A stretch of 64,000 nucleotides of DNA from Bog-532 sp963805255 (GTDB lineage: Bacteria > Actinomycetota > Actinomycetes > Streptosporangiales > Streptosporangiaceae), in assembly GCA_963805255.1 (NCBI GenBank), contig CAWDTK010000025.1, forward strand, positions 1-64,000, given 5' to 3'. The translations under genes were made by a program, and so were the position numbers. Position 1 is the stretch's first letter. Each line of letters begins with the position of its first letter. Below the pieces are notes generated by a model. That model was not told the origin of the DNA, searched no databases, and was given only the letters and a program-made list of their open reading frames with translations. This document shows, piece after piece, positions 52,045-60,442 of this stretch.

Positions 52045-52640
52045 GGGGCCGTCACCTCCGATATCTGCGCGTCCAGCGCGTCGCAGAGCGCATGAATGGC
52101 GACCAGGTGAACTTCCTGGACCACCGCGGTGTCCGCCCCGGCCACGCAGATGGCGTCGTCGGCGAGGCCTGCCAGCGGGTTCGGCGCCGGACCGGTCATG
52201 GCCCATACCGTGAGGCCAAGTGCCCGGGCCCGCTCCGCGGCCGCGAGCACGTTCCCGCTGTGGCCACTGGCCGACAGGAGCAGGACGATGTCTCCCGCAC
52301 GCCCGTGCGCCGCGACCTGGCGGGCGTAGGCTTCCGCCGCCCCGAAGTCGTTGCCGATGGCGGTCAGGCTCGAGGTCTCCGCGTGCAGCGCGATGGCGGA
52401 CAGTGGCGGCCGGTCGGCGATATACCGGCCGACGAGCTCAGCGGTCAGGTGCTGGGCCTCGGCCGCGCTGCCACCGTTCCCGGCGACCAGCAGGCGGTGA
52501 CCTGCCAGCAGCGGCATGGCCAGCCGCCTGCCCCACTGCCGCGCGGTCTCCAGCCTCGTCTGCGGGCTTCGCAACGCCTCGATCAGCTGCTCGATGTGCA
52601 GGGTCAGTTCGGAGTGGGCGACCTTGGCCGGAGCGCTCAT
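52041..52640 (-). CDS. gmhA: Phosphoheptose isomerase
   Basis: 199-residue SIS-domain protein. GNGGSAAEAQHLTAELVGRY (~residue 54) and SASGHSGNVLAAAERARALG are the GmhA phosphosugar-binding motifs, and VQEVHLVAIHALCD carries the C-terminal His. It converts sedoheptulose 7-phosphate to D-glycero-D-manno-heptose 7-phosphate, the first pathway step. ATG at 52640 overlaps the upstream GT4 stop. Confidence 0.9.
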   Translation of the reverse strand: MSAPAKVAHSELTLHIEQLIEALRSPQTRLETARQWGRRLAMPLLAGHRLLVAGNGGSAAEAQHLTAELVGRYIADRPPLSAIALHAETSSLTAIGNDFGAAEAYARQVAAHGRAGDIVLLLSASGHSGNVLAAAERARALGLTVWAMTGPAPNPLAGLADDAICVAGADTAVVQEVHLVAIHALCDALDAQISEVTAP

Positions 52641-53875
52641 CAGGCACCCGCCGCCAGTGAGCCGCCGACGGTCGTCAGGGTGACCCGGCGGGCATCTGTG
52701 GCCAGCCGCAGGTAGACCGCCTCGGTCCGGGCCGCGACGCGTCGCCACGAATACCGGCGGCGTGCTCGTTCCGCGCCTGCGGCACCGAACGCAGCCCGCT
52801 TCGCCGGGTCGGCCAGCAACTGGCCCAGTGCGCTGGCCAGGGCTTCCGGATCGCGCGCGGGCACGAGCCAGCCCGTCTGCTGGTCCACGATCGTGTCGGT
52901 GAGGCCGCCGGCCGCGCTGGCCACCACCGGGATGCCGCAGGCCATCGCCTCCAGTGGCACGATGCCGAACGGCTCGTACCACGGTACGCAGACCACTGCG
53001 TCCGCGGAGCGGATGAGAGCCGGCACATCAGCCCGGGCGACGCTGCCGGTGAAAATGACCCGGTCCGTGACGCCGTGCACGCGCGCTGCTTCGCGCAGCA
53101 GGCGGAAGTCGTCACTGGTGTGCAGGTGAGGGCGGTCCGGGCCACCGGCCACGACGAGTTCAGCGTCGGGCAGCCGGGCCAGGGCGCCAATGACGGTCGC
53201 CACGCCCTTCCGCTCGACGAGACGGCCGAGGGTCAGCAGCCGGGGCCGGCCATTCCGGCGCGCGGCCGGCCCGTCCGGGGTGAACACGCTCGTGTCCACG
53301 CCGCACGGCACGACGGAAATCTGCCACCAAGGGACGCCGAGCCCGGCCAGCTCGCTGGCTTCGTCGCGGCAGGTGGCGACGACCTGATCGCAGGCCAGGG
53401 CGATGCGCCGCTCGAGTTCGACGCGGCTCGCCGGGCTCGGGTCCGCGGCGCCCTGGTGGCGGGCCTTCACCACCCCCAGGGCGTGAAAGGTCTGCACGAG
53501 CGGAATGCGCAGGCCGACGGCGCCGCTCAGGGCGGCCAGGCCCGACATCCAGAAATGGGCGTGGGCGATGTCGGGCGGGTCCTGCTGCCACAGCCGGGCC
53601 AGCCTGCCCCCGAACTCCGGCATGTGCGGGAGCAGTTCGTCCTTCAGCAGCGGGGCGATCGGCCCGGCGGGCAAGCGCCGTACGGTGACGCGCGGGCTGA
53701 GCTTCGCGGTGCGCCGCGCCTCAGGGTCCGTGAGCCGGGTGTACACGGTCACGGAATGACCACGCTCCGCAAGGGCCGCGGCCAGCGAGCCGACGTGCAC
53801 GTTCTGGCCACCCGCGTCGGTATCACCCAGGACAGCCGCCGGATCGGCGTGCTCGGACACCATGGCGATTCTCAC
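52640..53875 (-). CDS. Family 4 glycosyltransferase
   Basis: 411 residues from GTG at 53875, overlapping the preceding stop. GT-B fold with N-terminal GGQNVHVGSLAAALAERGHSVTVYT and HAHFWMSGLAAL. The donor-site motif is EPFGIVPLEAMACGIPVVASAAGG (E-x7-E). It resembles sucrose-synthase/MshA-type retaining transferases. It probably adds a hexose to the glycan built by this locus; donor and acceptor are unknown. Confidence 0.85.
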   Translation of the reverse strand: MRIAMVSEHADPAAVLGDTDAGGQNVHVGSLAAALAERGHSVTVYTRLTDPEARRTAKLSPRVTVRRLPAGPIAPLLKDELLPHMPEFGGRLARLWQQDPPDIAHAHFWMSGLAALSGAVGLRIPLVQTFHALGVVKARHQGAADPSPASRVELERRIALACDQVVATCRDEASELAGLGVPWWQISVVPCGVDTSVFTPDGPAARRNGRPRLLTLGRLVERKGVATVIGALARLPDAELVVAGGPDRPHLHTSDDFRLLREAARVHGVTDRVIFTGSVARADVPALIRSADAVVCVPWYEPFGIVPLEAMACGIPVVASAAGGLTDTIVDQQTGWLVPARDPEALASALGQLLADPAKRAAFGAAGAERARRRYSWRRVAARTEAVYLRLATDARRVTLTTVGGSLAAGA

Positions 53876-54837
53876 GCGCACACCTCCTGCAGAACCTGGT
53901 CCCATTCGCGGAGGAACCGTTTGAGGCTGTACCGGGCGCATGCGGCCTCCCGGGCGGCCAGCCCGGCGGCACGCGCGGCCTCAGGGTCGCGGGCGAAGCG
54001 ACTGACGGCCGTGTGCAGTTCGGTCAAGTCGGTGGAGATCGCCCCGGCCGCTGGCGGCACCGCCCGCGGGGCCTCGGTGGCGGCCAGCACCACTACCGGC
54101 ATGGCCAGGTACATGGCCTCGATCAGGGACAGCCCCAGTGACGTCCAGCGGAACGGGTGCACGTAGACCCGTCGCTGGGGAAGTTGCTCATGCAGCTGGG
54201 CCTGGGGCAGATCCTCGTATTCGCGGCACTGCTCCGCCGTCATCCCCTGCGCGCGGCCCAGGCCGGTCACCCGCATGCCGAACACGTCCAGCGGTGCGTG
54301 CTGGGCGAAGCCGGCCAGCAGGTCGGTGCCCACCGTGCGGCCCCGGGTCAGCGGATCGTTGATGACCACCGCGGCCCGGGCCATCTCGCCGGTCCACCGG
54401 GCTCCTGGATCGGCGATGCCGTGCTCGATCACCGCGACCGGCGACCTGCCGCAGTCCCAGTAGCGGGCGTTGAACTGGGTGACGTGGACGATCGTGATGC
54501 CTTCGGTCCCGGCCATCGGGTGCGAGGTGCCCGCGGCCGGGCCGGCGGGCATGTCATGCTCGACGTACACCGCCGGCACGTCCCGTCCCGGCACCCGGCC
54601 CAGCCACGTAGCGGCCAGCGGCAGTTCCTCCGGGCGCTGCAGGACGACCAGGTCAATGGGCGTGTCGCGCAGCTGCGGCGGCGTGACCTCGACGACGCGG
54701 GCAGGCCAGTCCCAGGTCCGGGCCCGGCCCAGGCCGAACGGCCCGCGGTCCGGCGTGACCGGCACCAGGTAGTCGTGCGGGCCCTGCACGAAGCTGGTCA
54801 TCCAGGACCCGTGCAGGTGCCAGATCAGAATCCTCAT
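53872..54837 (-). CDS. Glycosyltransferase (GT-B-like)
   Basis: 321 residues from ATG at 54837. Begins MRILIWHLHGSWMTSFVQGPHDYLVP and carries a C-terminal donor-site-like segment HPFRWTSLGLSLIEAMYLAMPVVVLAATEAP and a terminal helix. The family is less certain than its neighbours. It is in an operon with overlapping stops and starts on both sides. Confidence 0.7.
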   Translation of the reverse strand: MRILIWHLHGSWMTSFVQGPHDYLVPVTPDRGPFGLGRARTWDWPARVVEVTPPQLRDTPIDLVVLQRPEELPLAATWLGRVPGRDVPAVYVEHDMPAGPAAGTSHPMAGTEGITIVHVTQFNARYWDCGRSPVAVIEHGIADPGARWTGEMARAAVVINDPLTRGRTVGTDLLAGFAQHAPLDVFGMRVTGLGRAQGMTAEQCREYEDLPQAQLHEQLPQRRVYVHPFRWTSLGLSLIEAMYLAMPVVVLAATEAPRAVPPAAGAISTDLTELHTAVSRFARDPEAARAAGLAAREAACARYSLKRFLREWDQVLQEVCA

Positions 54838-55904
54838 CCGCGCACCTCGGCGGGAGCTGGCCCGGTTGAGGGCCGTCCGGAGAGTCCGGCTACCGCGGCC
54901 ACCACGTCGGCGGGGTCGATCAGGTCGAGGCACGGGTGGCCGGGGACCGGGCAGACGCGCGCCCGGCTGCCCGCGCAGGGAGCGTCCTGGTGGCCGAGCA
55001 CGATCGTGGGTACGCGGTAGGGCGCCCACCGGGCGGCCGGGACGACCGGGGCGAACAGGCTTACCAGCGGCGTGCCCACCGTGGCGGCCAGATGAGCCGC
55101 GCCGGTGTTCGGCGCGACCACGACGCCGGCGCCCGCGAGCACGGCGGCCAGCATCGGCAGGGTGGTCCGCCCGCCCAGGTCCACCGGGGTCACCGGGCTG
55201 CGGCCCAGGGCCTCGGCGGCTGGCCGGCAGACCGCAGCGGTGAGCGCGGACTCGGCGGCCGACCCGGTGACCACAACCCGGTGCCCGGCGGCGGCCAGCG
55301 CGGCCACGACGGCCGCCACCTTCCCCGCGGACGGTGCCCGGGCCGGGACAGACGCGCTGGCGTGCACAGCCACATACGGGCCGTCGCCGGTCAGTTGCCG
55401 GCTGTCCGGCAGGGCGGCCGTGACGGCCAGCCGCCCATTGTCACCGGCTGGCAGCTCGAAGCCTGCCGCCCGGGCCAGCGAGAGGTTCCGCTCGGCCTCA
55501 GGTATGTCCCCCGTCGGGGGATGACGGACGTCGAGCAGCGAACCCGGGTAATCCGCACTGATTGCGGCGATCCGCGGAACGCCCGCCATGCGCAGGGCCA
55601 GCGCCATCGGCAGCGGCGACTGGTGGAAGGAGGTGAACACCACCGCGAGCGCGGGACCCAGCCGGCGCATCCGCAGCACCAGCGACCGCACGTGGCCGGG
55701 ATCGAATTCGCCCGGCTCAGCAGCTATCCACGGGGCCCGCCACTCCAGGACCCGGTTCACCCCGGGCAGCAGCGCGGCGGCCCCGGTCCCTTGCGGCCCG
55801 GCCAGGAACGTCACGTCGGCGCCGCTCGCGGCGATGGCACGGACCGCGGGGCCCGTCAGCAGCACATCCCCCATGCCATCCGGGCGGACCGCCAGGATCC
55901 TCAT
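54834..55904 (-). CDS. Second family 9 glycosyltransferase
   Basis: 356 residues from ATG at 55904. GT9 start MRILAVRPDGMGDVLLTGPAVRAIAASGADVTFLAG; donor-site block VVAPNTGAAHLAATVGTPLVSLFAPVVPAARWAPY. A Cys-containing C-terminal loop (CAGSRARVCPVPGHPC) is typical of GT9 enzymes near carbamoyltransferases. Paralogue of 49631-50584, suggesting two heptosyl (or related) additions. Confidence 0.8.
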   Translation of the reverse strand: MRILAVRPDGMGDVLLTGPAVRAIAASGADVTFLAGPQGTGAAALLPGVNRVLEWRAPWIAAEPGEFDPGHVRSLVLRMRRLGPALAVVFTSFHQSPLPMALALRMAGVPRIAAISADYPGSLLDVRHPPTGDIPEAERNLSLARAAGFELPAGDNGRLAVTAALPDSRQLTGDGPYVAVHASASVPARAPSAGKVAAVVAALAAAGHRVVVTGSAAESALTAAVCRPAAEALGRSPVTPVDLGGRTTLPMLAAVLAGAGVVVAPNTGAAHLAATVGTPLVSLFAPVVPAARWAPYRVPTIVLGHQDAPCAGSRARVCPVPGHPCLDLIDPADVVAAVAGLSGRPSTGPAPAEVRG

Positions 55905-57538
55905 GGCATGGTCCCCGGACGGCGCACCAGAAACGGCCCCAGGGCGAGCACATCCACGGGCGCGGAGCCGAAGCACTCCAGCGCGTCGCGCGGATCGTCC
56001 ACCATCGGGCGCCCGGCCGTGTTGAGGCTGGTGTTCACGACCACCGGCAACCCGGTGAGCGCGGCGAAGTGCTCCAGCATCCCGGCCAGTAGCGGCTGCT
56101 CAGACCGGTCCACCGTCTGCACCCGCGCGGTGCCGTCCACGTGCACCACGGCCGGGATCTTCTCCCGCCAGGCCGGGTCCACCGTGTGCACGAACAGCAT
56201 GTAGGGACTGGGCAGCGGGCCGTGGAAGATCCCGGCCGCGCGGTCGGCCAGCACCATGGGGGCGACCGGGCGGAACTCCTCCCGGCCCTTCACCGCGTTC
56301 AGCCGGTCGAGGTTGGCCTTCCGGCCCGGGTGAGCGAGCAGTGAGCGGCTGCCCAGCGCCCGGGGACCGAACTCGCTGCGGCCCTGGAACCAGGCCACGA
56401 TGCGGTCGGCGGCCAGCTCAGCGGCGACTGCTCCGGCCACGCTGGCCGGGCGCTCGTAGGGCCAGCGTGCGGTCCTGAGCCAGGCTTCGAGTTCGTCGTC
56501 CGTCCAGCCGCGGCCCAGGTAAGCATCCGGCATGGGCAGTACCGTCTCCCCCGCCGAACTGGCCACCTGCAGCGCGGCGCCCAGCGCCGTGCCGGCGTCC
56601 CCGGCGGCCGGCTGGACCCAGATCCGGTCGAAGGGGCCTTCGCGGTGCAGCCGGGAATTGGCCACGCAGTTCAGCGCGACCCCGCCCGCCATGGCCAGGT
56701 CGCGTCCGCCGGTCCGGCCGTGCAGCCAGCGGGCCAGATCGAGCAGCACGTCCTCGGTCACCCGCTGCACGCTGGCCGCCAGGTCCGCGTGCTCGCTGGT
56801 CAGCGGCTCGCTGGCCGCCCGGCGTTTGACCAGGCTGTCCCAGTCCACCACCTCGGTACGGAAGCCGCCCGCACCATCGGGGTACACCCGGCGGCCAAGG
56901 TCGCGCGCGAACCGCGGAGTCCCGTAGGAGGCCAGCGCCATCACCTTGTATTCGTCGCTGGAATGAAGGAAACCCAGGTGAGAGGTGGCCTGCTCGTAGA
57001 ACAGCCCGAGTGAGTGCGGCAGAGCCTGGCTGGCCAGGACCTCAAGCCCGCCGCCGGCGTAGTGCCCGGCCAGGTGGGAGGCGGCTTCGCCGCGCCCGTC
57101 ACAGACCAGGACGCTGGCATCGCCGGACGGCGCGGCCAGGCCGGCGGAGGCGGCGTGAGCCTCGTGGTGGCGGACGTAACGGACGGCGGACGGATCAAGG
57201 CCGGGCAGTGCCTCCGCCAGGAACTGCGGGGCCTGCTCGGCGTAGCTGATCCGCAGAGGATCCCAGGGGTCGTCGAGGCCGAGCGTGACGGCCGGCCGGC
57301 ACTGCGCAGGGTCATAGGAGTACGCGACCACGTTCAGGTCGGCGGGCTTCAGTCCCGCGGACTCCAGGCACCAGGCCGCGGACTTCTCCGGCAGCTCCCA
57401 GGCGGAAAACGGGACTGGGCGCTTGCCGTGCTTCCGGCGGCTGAACCGTTCTTCTTCGGCCGCGGCCACTATCCGCCCGTCCACGATCAGCGCGGCCGCG
57501 GGATCATGGAAGATCGCGTTGATGCCGAGGACCCGCAT
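55901..57538 (-). CDS. NodU/CmcH-family O-carbamoyltransferase
   Basis: 545 residues. The N-terminal Kae1-like domain (INAIFHDPAAALIVDGRIVAAAEEERFSRRKHGKRPVPF, HHEAHAASAG with metal-binding His) joins a C-terminal YrdC-like domain (SEFGPRALGSRSLLAHP, NAVKGREEFRPVAPMVL, NTSLNTAGRPMVDDPRDAL). These enzymes transfer a carbamoyl group from carbamoyl phosphate through carbamoyl-AMP to sugar hydroxyls. Here the substrate is probably the heptose-containing glycan. ATG at 57538 overlaps the epimerase stop. Confidence 0.88.
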   Translation of the reverse strand: MRVLGINAIFHDPAAALIVDGRIVAAAEEERFSRRKHGKRPVPFSAWELPEKSAAWCLESAGLKPADLNVVAYSYDPAQCRPAVTLGLDDPWDPLRISYAEQAPQFLAEALPGLDPSAVRYVRHHEAHAASAGLAAPSGDASVLVCDGRGEAASHLAGHYAGGGLEVLASQALPHSLGLFYEQATSHLGFLHSSDEYKVMALASYGTPRFARDLGRRVYPDGAGGFRTEVVDWDSLVKRRAASEPLTSEHADLAASVQRVTEDVLLDLARWLHGRTGGRDLAMAGGVALNCVANSRLHREGPFDRIWVQPAAGDAGTALGAALQVASSAGETVLPMPDAYLGRGWTDDELEAWLRTARWPYERPASVAGAVAAELAADRIVAWFQGRSEFGPRALGSRSLLAHPGRKANLDRLNAVKGREEFRPVAPMVLADRAAGIFHGPLPSPYMLFVHTVDPAWREKIPAVVHVDGTARVQTVDRSEQPLLAGMLEHFAALTGLPVVVNTSLNTAGRPMVDDPRDALECFGSAPVDVLALGPFLVRRPGTMP

Positions 57539-58521
57539 TACGCGTGCACCCGCTCCTGCGCACCGGTATCGAGCTGGGCGGAGAACCAGGCCAGGGTCTC
57601 GGCCAGGCCCTCGCGCCAGCAGATCTTGGGCTGCCAGCCGAGCTCGTTCCGGGCCAGCGTGATGTCGGGGCATCTGGTCGCCGGGTCGTCCTCCGGCAAG
57701 GGGATGTGCTCGATACCGGACCGGGATCCGGCGAGCTGGATGATCCGCTCGGCGATCTGCAGCACGGTGGCCTCGTCCGGGTTGCCGATGTTGAGCGGGC
57801 CGGCCAGATCACTGCCCGCGACGGCGAGGATTCCGTGTACCGTGTCGTCCACGTGGCACAGCGATCGTGTCTGGCTGCCGTCCCCGGTAACGGTCAGCGG
57901 CAGTCCGCGCAGCGCCTGGCAGGCAAACGTGGGGACGATCCGGCCGTCGTCCGGCCGCATGCCCGGCCCGTAAGCGTTGAAGATCCGGGCGATGCCGGCG
58001 TTCACGTGCCGGGCCCGGCGGTACGCGGCAGTCATGGCTTCGGCGAACCGCTTGGCCTCGTCGTAGACGCTGCGCGGTCCGACCGGGTTCACGTTTCCCC
58101 AGTAGGTCTCGGTCTGGGGGCTCACCGCGGGGTCACCGTATACCTCCGAGGTGGAGATGAGCACGAATCTGGCGCCGGTCCGGGCCGCCAGATCGAGGGC
58201 GTTCCGGGTTCCCCGGCTGCCCGCGTCGAGGGTGGCCAGCGGGTAGCGCTGGTAGTCGGCCGGCGACGCGGGGGAAGCGAGATGGACGATCAGGTCGATG
58301 TCGCCGTCGATCGCCAGTCCCTCCGCGACGTCGGCTTCCTGCAGCGTGAATCCCGGCTCGGCCCGCAGCGCGTGCAGGTTCCCGGGTGAGCTGGTGAGAA
58401 AGCTGTCGACGCACACCACCTCTGCCCCTGCGGCCAGCAGGCTGCGGCACAGGTGGGTGCCAAGAAAACCGGCGCCTCCGGTGATGACCGCCCTCATCCA
58501 TACGGGCTTGCGTTCCGGCAC
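57538..58521 (-). CDS. NAD-dependent epimerase/dehydratase (UDP-glucuronate decarboxylase-like)
   Basis: 327 residues. GTG at 58521 is chosen because AAGGAGG lies eight bases before it; the longer frame from 58542 lacks a site. Rossmann motif GGAGFLGTHLCRSLL; LASPASPADYQRYPLATL is a UXS-type signature; STSEVYGDP and YDEAKRFAE give the catalytic Tyr/Lys. It likely makes UDP-xylose or a related sugar. It is the first gene of a seven-gene minus-strand run ending at 49631, below the palindrome at 58676. Confidence 0.8.
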   Translation of the reverse strand: MPERKPVWMRAVITGGAGFLGTHLCRSLLAAGAEVVCVDSFLTSSPGNLHALRAEPGFTLQEADVAEGLAIDGDIDLIVHLASPASPADYQRYPLATLDAGSRGTRNALDLAARTGARFVLISTSEVYGDPAVSPQTETYWGNVNPVGPRSVYDEAKRFAEAMTAAYRRARHVNAGIARIFNAYGPGMRPDDGRIVPTFACQALRGLPLTVTGDGSQTRSLCHVDDTVHGILAVAGSDLAGPLNIGNPDEATVLQIAERIIQLAGSRSGIEHIPLPEDDPATRCPDITLARNELGWQPKICWREGLAETLAWFSAQLDTGAQERVHA

Positions 58522-58675
58522 TGCGTGTGCCTCCTTCTTCATGTGCTGACGACTTTGCAGTCAATGCAGAGCGCAGCGCTACCCCGGCGGCGGCCAGTCA
58601 AACGCAGCTTCTAAAAACCCCCGCACGGTGGGGCCGGGCAGTTACCGGACGTGAGATCGATACGGGCCGCTTCAC

Positions 58676-58706
58676 CTCACTCAATTACAATTTGTAATTG
58701 AGTGAG
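58676..58706. promoter_or_regulatory. 31-bp AT-rich perfect palindrome, candidate operator
   Basis: The arm CTCACTCAATTACAA (58676-58690), one central T, and its exact reverse complement (58692-58706). Its AT content contrasts sharply with the GC-rich surroundings. It lies 155 bp upstream of the epimerase start and 51 bp downstream of the GT2-GmhB stop, so it is well placed to control the epimerase-led operon. No T run follows, so it does not look like a terminator. The symmetry suits a dimeric MarR/TetR-type repressor. Confidence 0.6.
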
Positions 58707-58757
58707 ATTGCGGGCGGCCCGCCGTGGTCGGTCGCTGGGCCTGGGCGGGCCGGCGGC

Positions 58758-60338
58758 TCAACGTAGCGTCCAGCAGGGCAGCGGGCGGCCCTCGAGGAGG
58801 GCCGCGGCCGCCTCGGCCAGCCCGGCCGCGGTCGGCACGCCGGCCGTCTCGCCGGGCCGGGTGGCGGGCGCGGGAACCAGGATGGCCCGCGCACCCGCCG
58901 CGTACGCCGCCGCGACATCCGATCCGATGTCGCCGATCACCACACAGTCCGCGGGATCTACGCCGAGCTCGGCCGCGGCCATCTGGACCAGAAACGGCTG
59001 AGGCTTGCGGCAGGCGCAGCCATCAGCCGGATCATGCGGGCAGACGGCCCAGCTGCCGAATGGCCCGAGCAACTCGTCCACGCGCTGGTTCACCGCCTCC
59101 ATCTGGGCCCGGGTGATCAGACCGCGCCCTACGCCCGACTGGTTGGTCACGATGCCCAGCCCGATTCCCGCCGACCGCAGCCGGGCCGTGGCGGCCACGG
59201 CCCCGGGCAGTGGCTGGACCAGTTCGGGCCGGCCGTTGTACGGCACGTCGCGGATCAGGGTGCCGTCCCGGTCCAGGAGCACCGCCGCGGGCGGTGGCGG
59301 CCACGCCGTCAGGTGCCGGTGCGCCGACTGGGCCCGCAGCCAGTGCCCAACGGCCAGGGGCGGGATAAGGGCGCTGGTCACGGTCATGGTGGCGATCTCA
59401 TCCGCGGTGCGGGGCCCGGGAAGCACCCGGGCGGCGGTGAACTCCGCGGTACTGGCCAGCCAGCCAGCGCCCGCCACAAGGGCAGCCCGGCGCAGCCTGG
59501 CCCGGCGCGGCCCGGCCGTCACGCTGCTCGCGCCCCAGGTCAGCATGGCCGACGCCAGCAGGCCGCTGGTGACCCAGTGCCCGGCCCGGCGCCCCGGCGC
59601 GGCTCCGGCCCGCTGGTGCCATCCGCGGCCGTGCAGCCGGCGCATCGCCGCGTCGTCGGCGTTGCCGGCCTGGGCTTTCAGGCTGGCCCAGCGGGAGGCG
59701 GCCCGGACCGGGTGCGTGGTCGTGCGGTCGCCGCGCCGCAGGTGCCAGCCCCGATCCAGCAGGCGCAGCGCGAGATCGGCGTCCTCACGGAACGCGCGCG
59801 GGAACCGCTCGTCGAACCCGCCCGCGGCGATCAGCGCACTGCGCCGGTAGGCCATATCGGCGGTAATCCAGCGCGCGGTGGCCAGGCCCGCCGTGCCGCG
59901 TTCCCAGTCGGTCGGCCGGCGGTCCGGCGGCAGCGGCACCTCGATCACCCCCTGCACCCCGGCCACGTGTGCGGGCTGCCGGATCAGGTCGGCCATCAGC
60001 TCGGCCCGCCAGCGGGGGCCGACCCGCACGTCGTCGTCGAGGAAGGCCACCCATTCGGTGGCCGCCGCCGCGCGCCAGCCGGCGTTACGCGCGGCCGCGG
60101 GCCCGCGTCCCTCCAGGGTCACGATCATCGTGCGGTCCGCGATGACATCCGGGACGCGGACCGGCAGCAGATCGGGGGTGTCCGGGCGGTCGTCGGCCAG
60201 CACGACCTGGTGCGGCAGCGGCCCGTCAGCTTCCGCCAGAGCATTGAGGCAGTCCTGCAGGCAGGGGCGGCCCAGCGTGGGAATCACGACGACGTAGCTG
60301 GGCGGCGGGGCAGCGGGATTCATCCGTACGGTGGTCAT
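58758..60338 (-). CDS. GT2 glycosyltransferase fused to GmhB-type heptose bisphosphatase
   Basis: 526 residues. Residues ~15-235 are a GT-A family 2 transferase (VVVIPTLGRPCLQDCL, FLDDDVRVGPRW, GGFDERFPRAFREDADLALRL). Residues ~235-345 include hydrophobic segments. Residues ~350-510 are a HAD-IIIA phosphatase (AVLLDRDGTLIRDVPY, VTNQSGVGRG, zinc-binding CPHDPADGCACRKP, IGDIGSDVAAA), the pattern of D,D-heptose 1,7-bisphosphate phosphatase. It supplies the GmhB step missing elsewhere in the locus. ATG at 60338. Confidence 0.88.
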   Translation of the reverse strand: MTTVRMNPAAPPPSYVVVIPTLGRPCLQDCLNALAEADGPLPHQVVLADDRPDTPDLLPVRVPDVIADRTMIVTLEGRGPAAARNAGWRAAAATEWVAFLDDDVRVGPRWRAELMADLIRQPAHVAGVQGVIEVPLPPDRRPTDWERGTAGLATARWITADMAYRRSALIAAGGFDERFPRAFREDADLALRLLDRGWHLRRGDRTTTHPVRAASRWASLKAQAGNADDAAMRRLHGRGWHQRAGAAPGRRAGHWVTSGLLASAMLTWGASSVTAGPRRARLRRAALVAGAGWLASTAEFTAARVLPGPRTADEIATMTVTSALIPPLAVGHWLRAQSAHRHLTAWPPPPAAVLLDRDGTLIRDVPYNGRPELVQPLPGAVAATARLRSAGIGLGIVTNQSGVGRGLITRAQMEAVNQRVDELLGPFGSWAVCPHDPADGCACRKPQPFLVQMAAAELGVDPADCVVIGDIGSDVAAAYAAGARAILVPAPATRPGETAGVPTAAGLAEAAAALLEGRPLPCWTLR

Positions 60339-60442
60339 CGGGTCCTTGTCCGGTCAATGCGTCGGGGCGCTGGGGGGGGTACCCGTGGCGTGCCGGCGCA
60401 AACGGCGCGTTTGACATAGCGCCCGCCGGGCAGCGGGGCCGC
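60339..60442. promoter_or_regulatory. Divergent intergenic region
   Basis: 104 bp separate the divergent GT2-GmhB and GT2 genes and must contain both starts' signals. AAGGACC precedes the minus-strand ATG; GGGCAGCGGGG precedes the plus-strand ATG. A GGCGC-rich patch and TTTGACATAG near 60409-60419 could be part of a promoter, but no confident -35/-10 pair is assigned. Confidence 0.35.

Noticed and set aside
58676..58706. Rho-independent terminator at the 31-bp palindrome
   Set aside because: The stem would be AT-rich and no T run follows in either direction.
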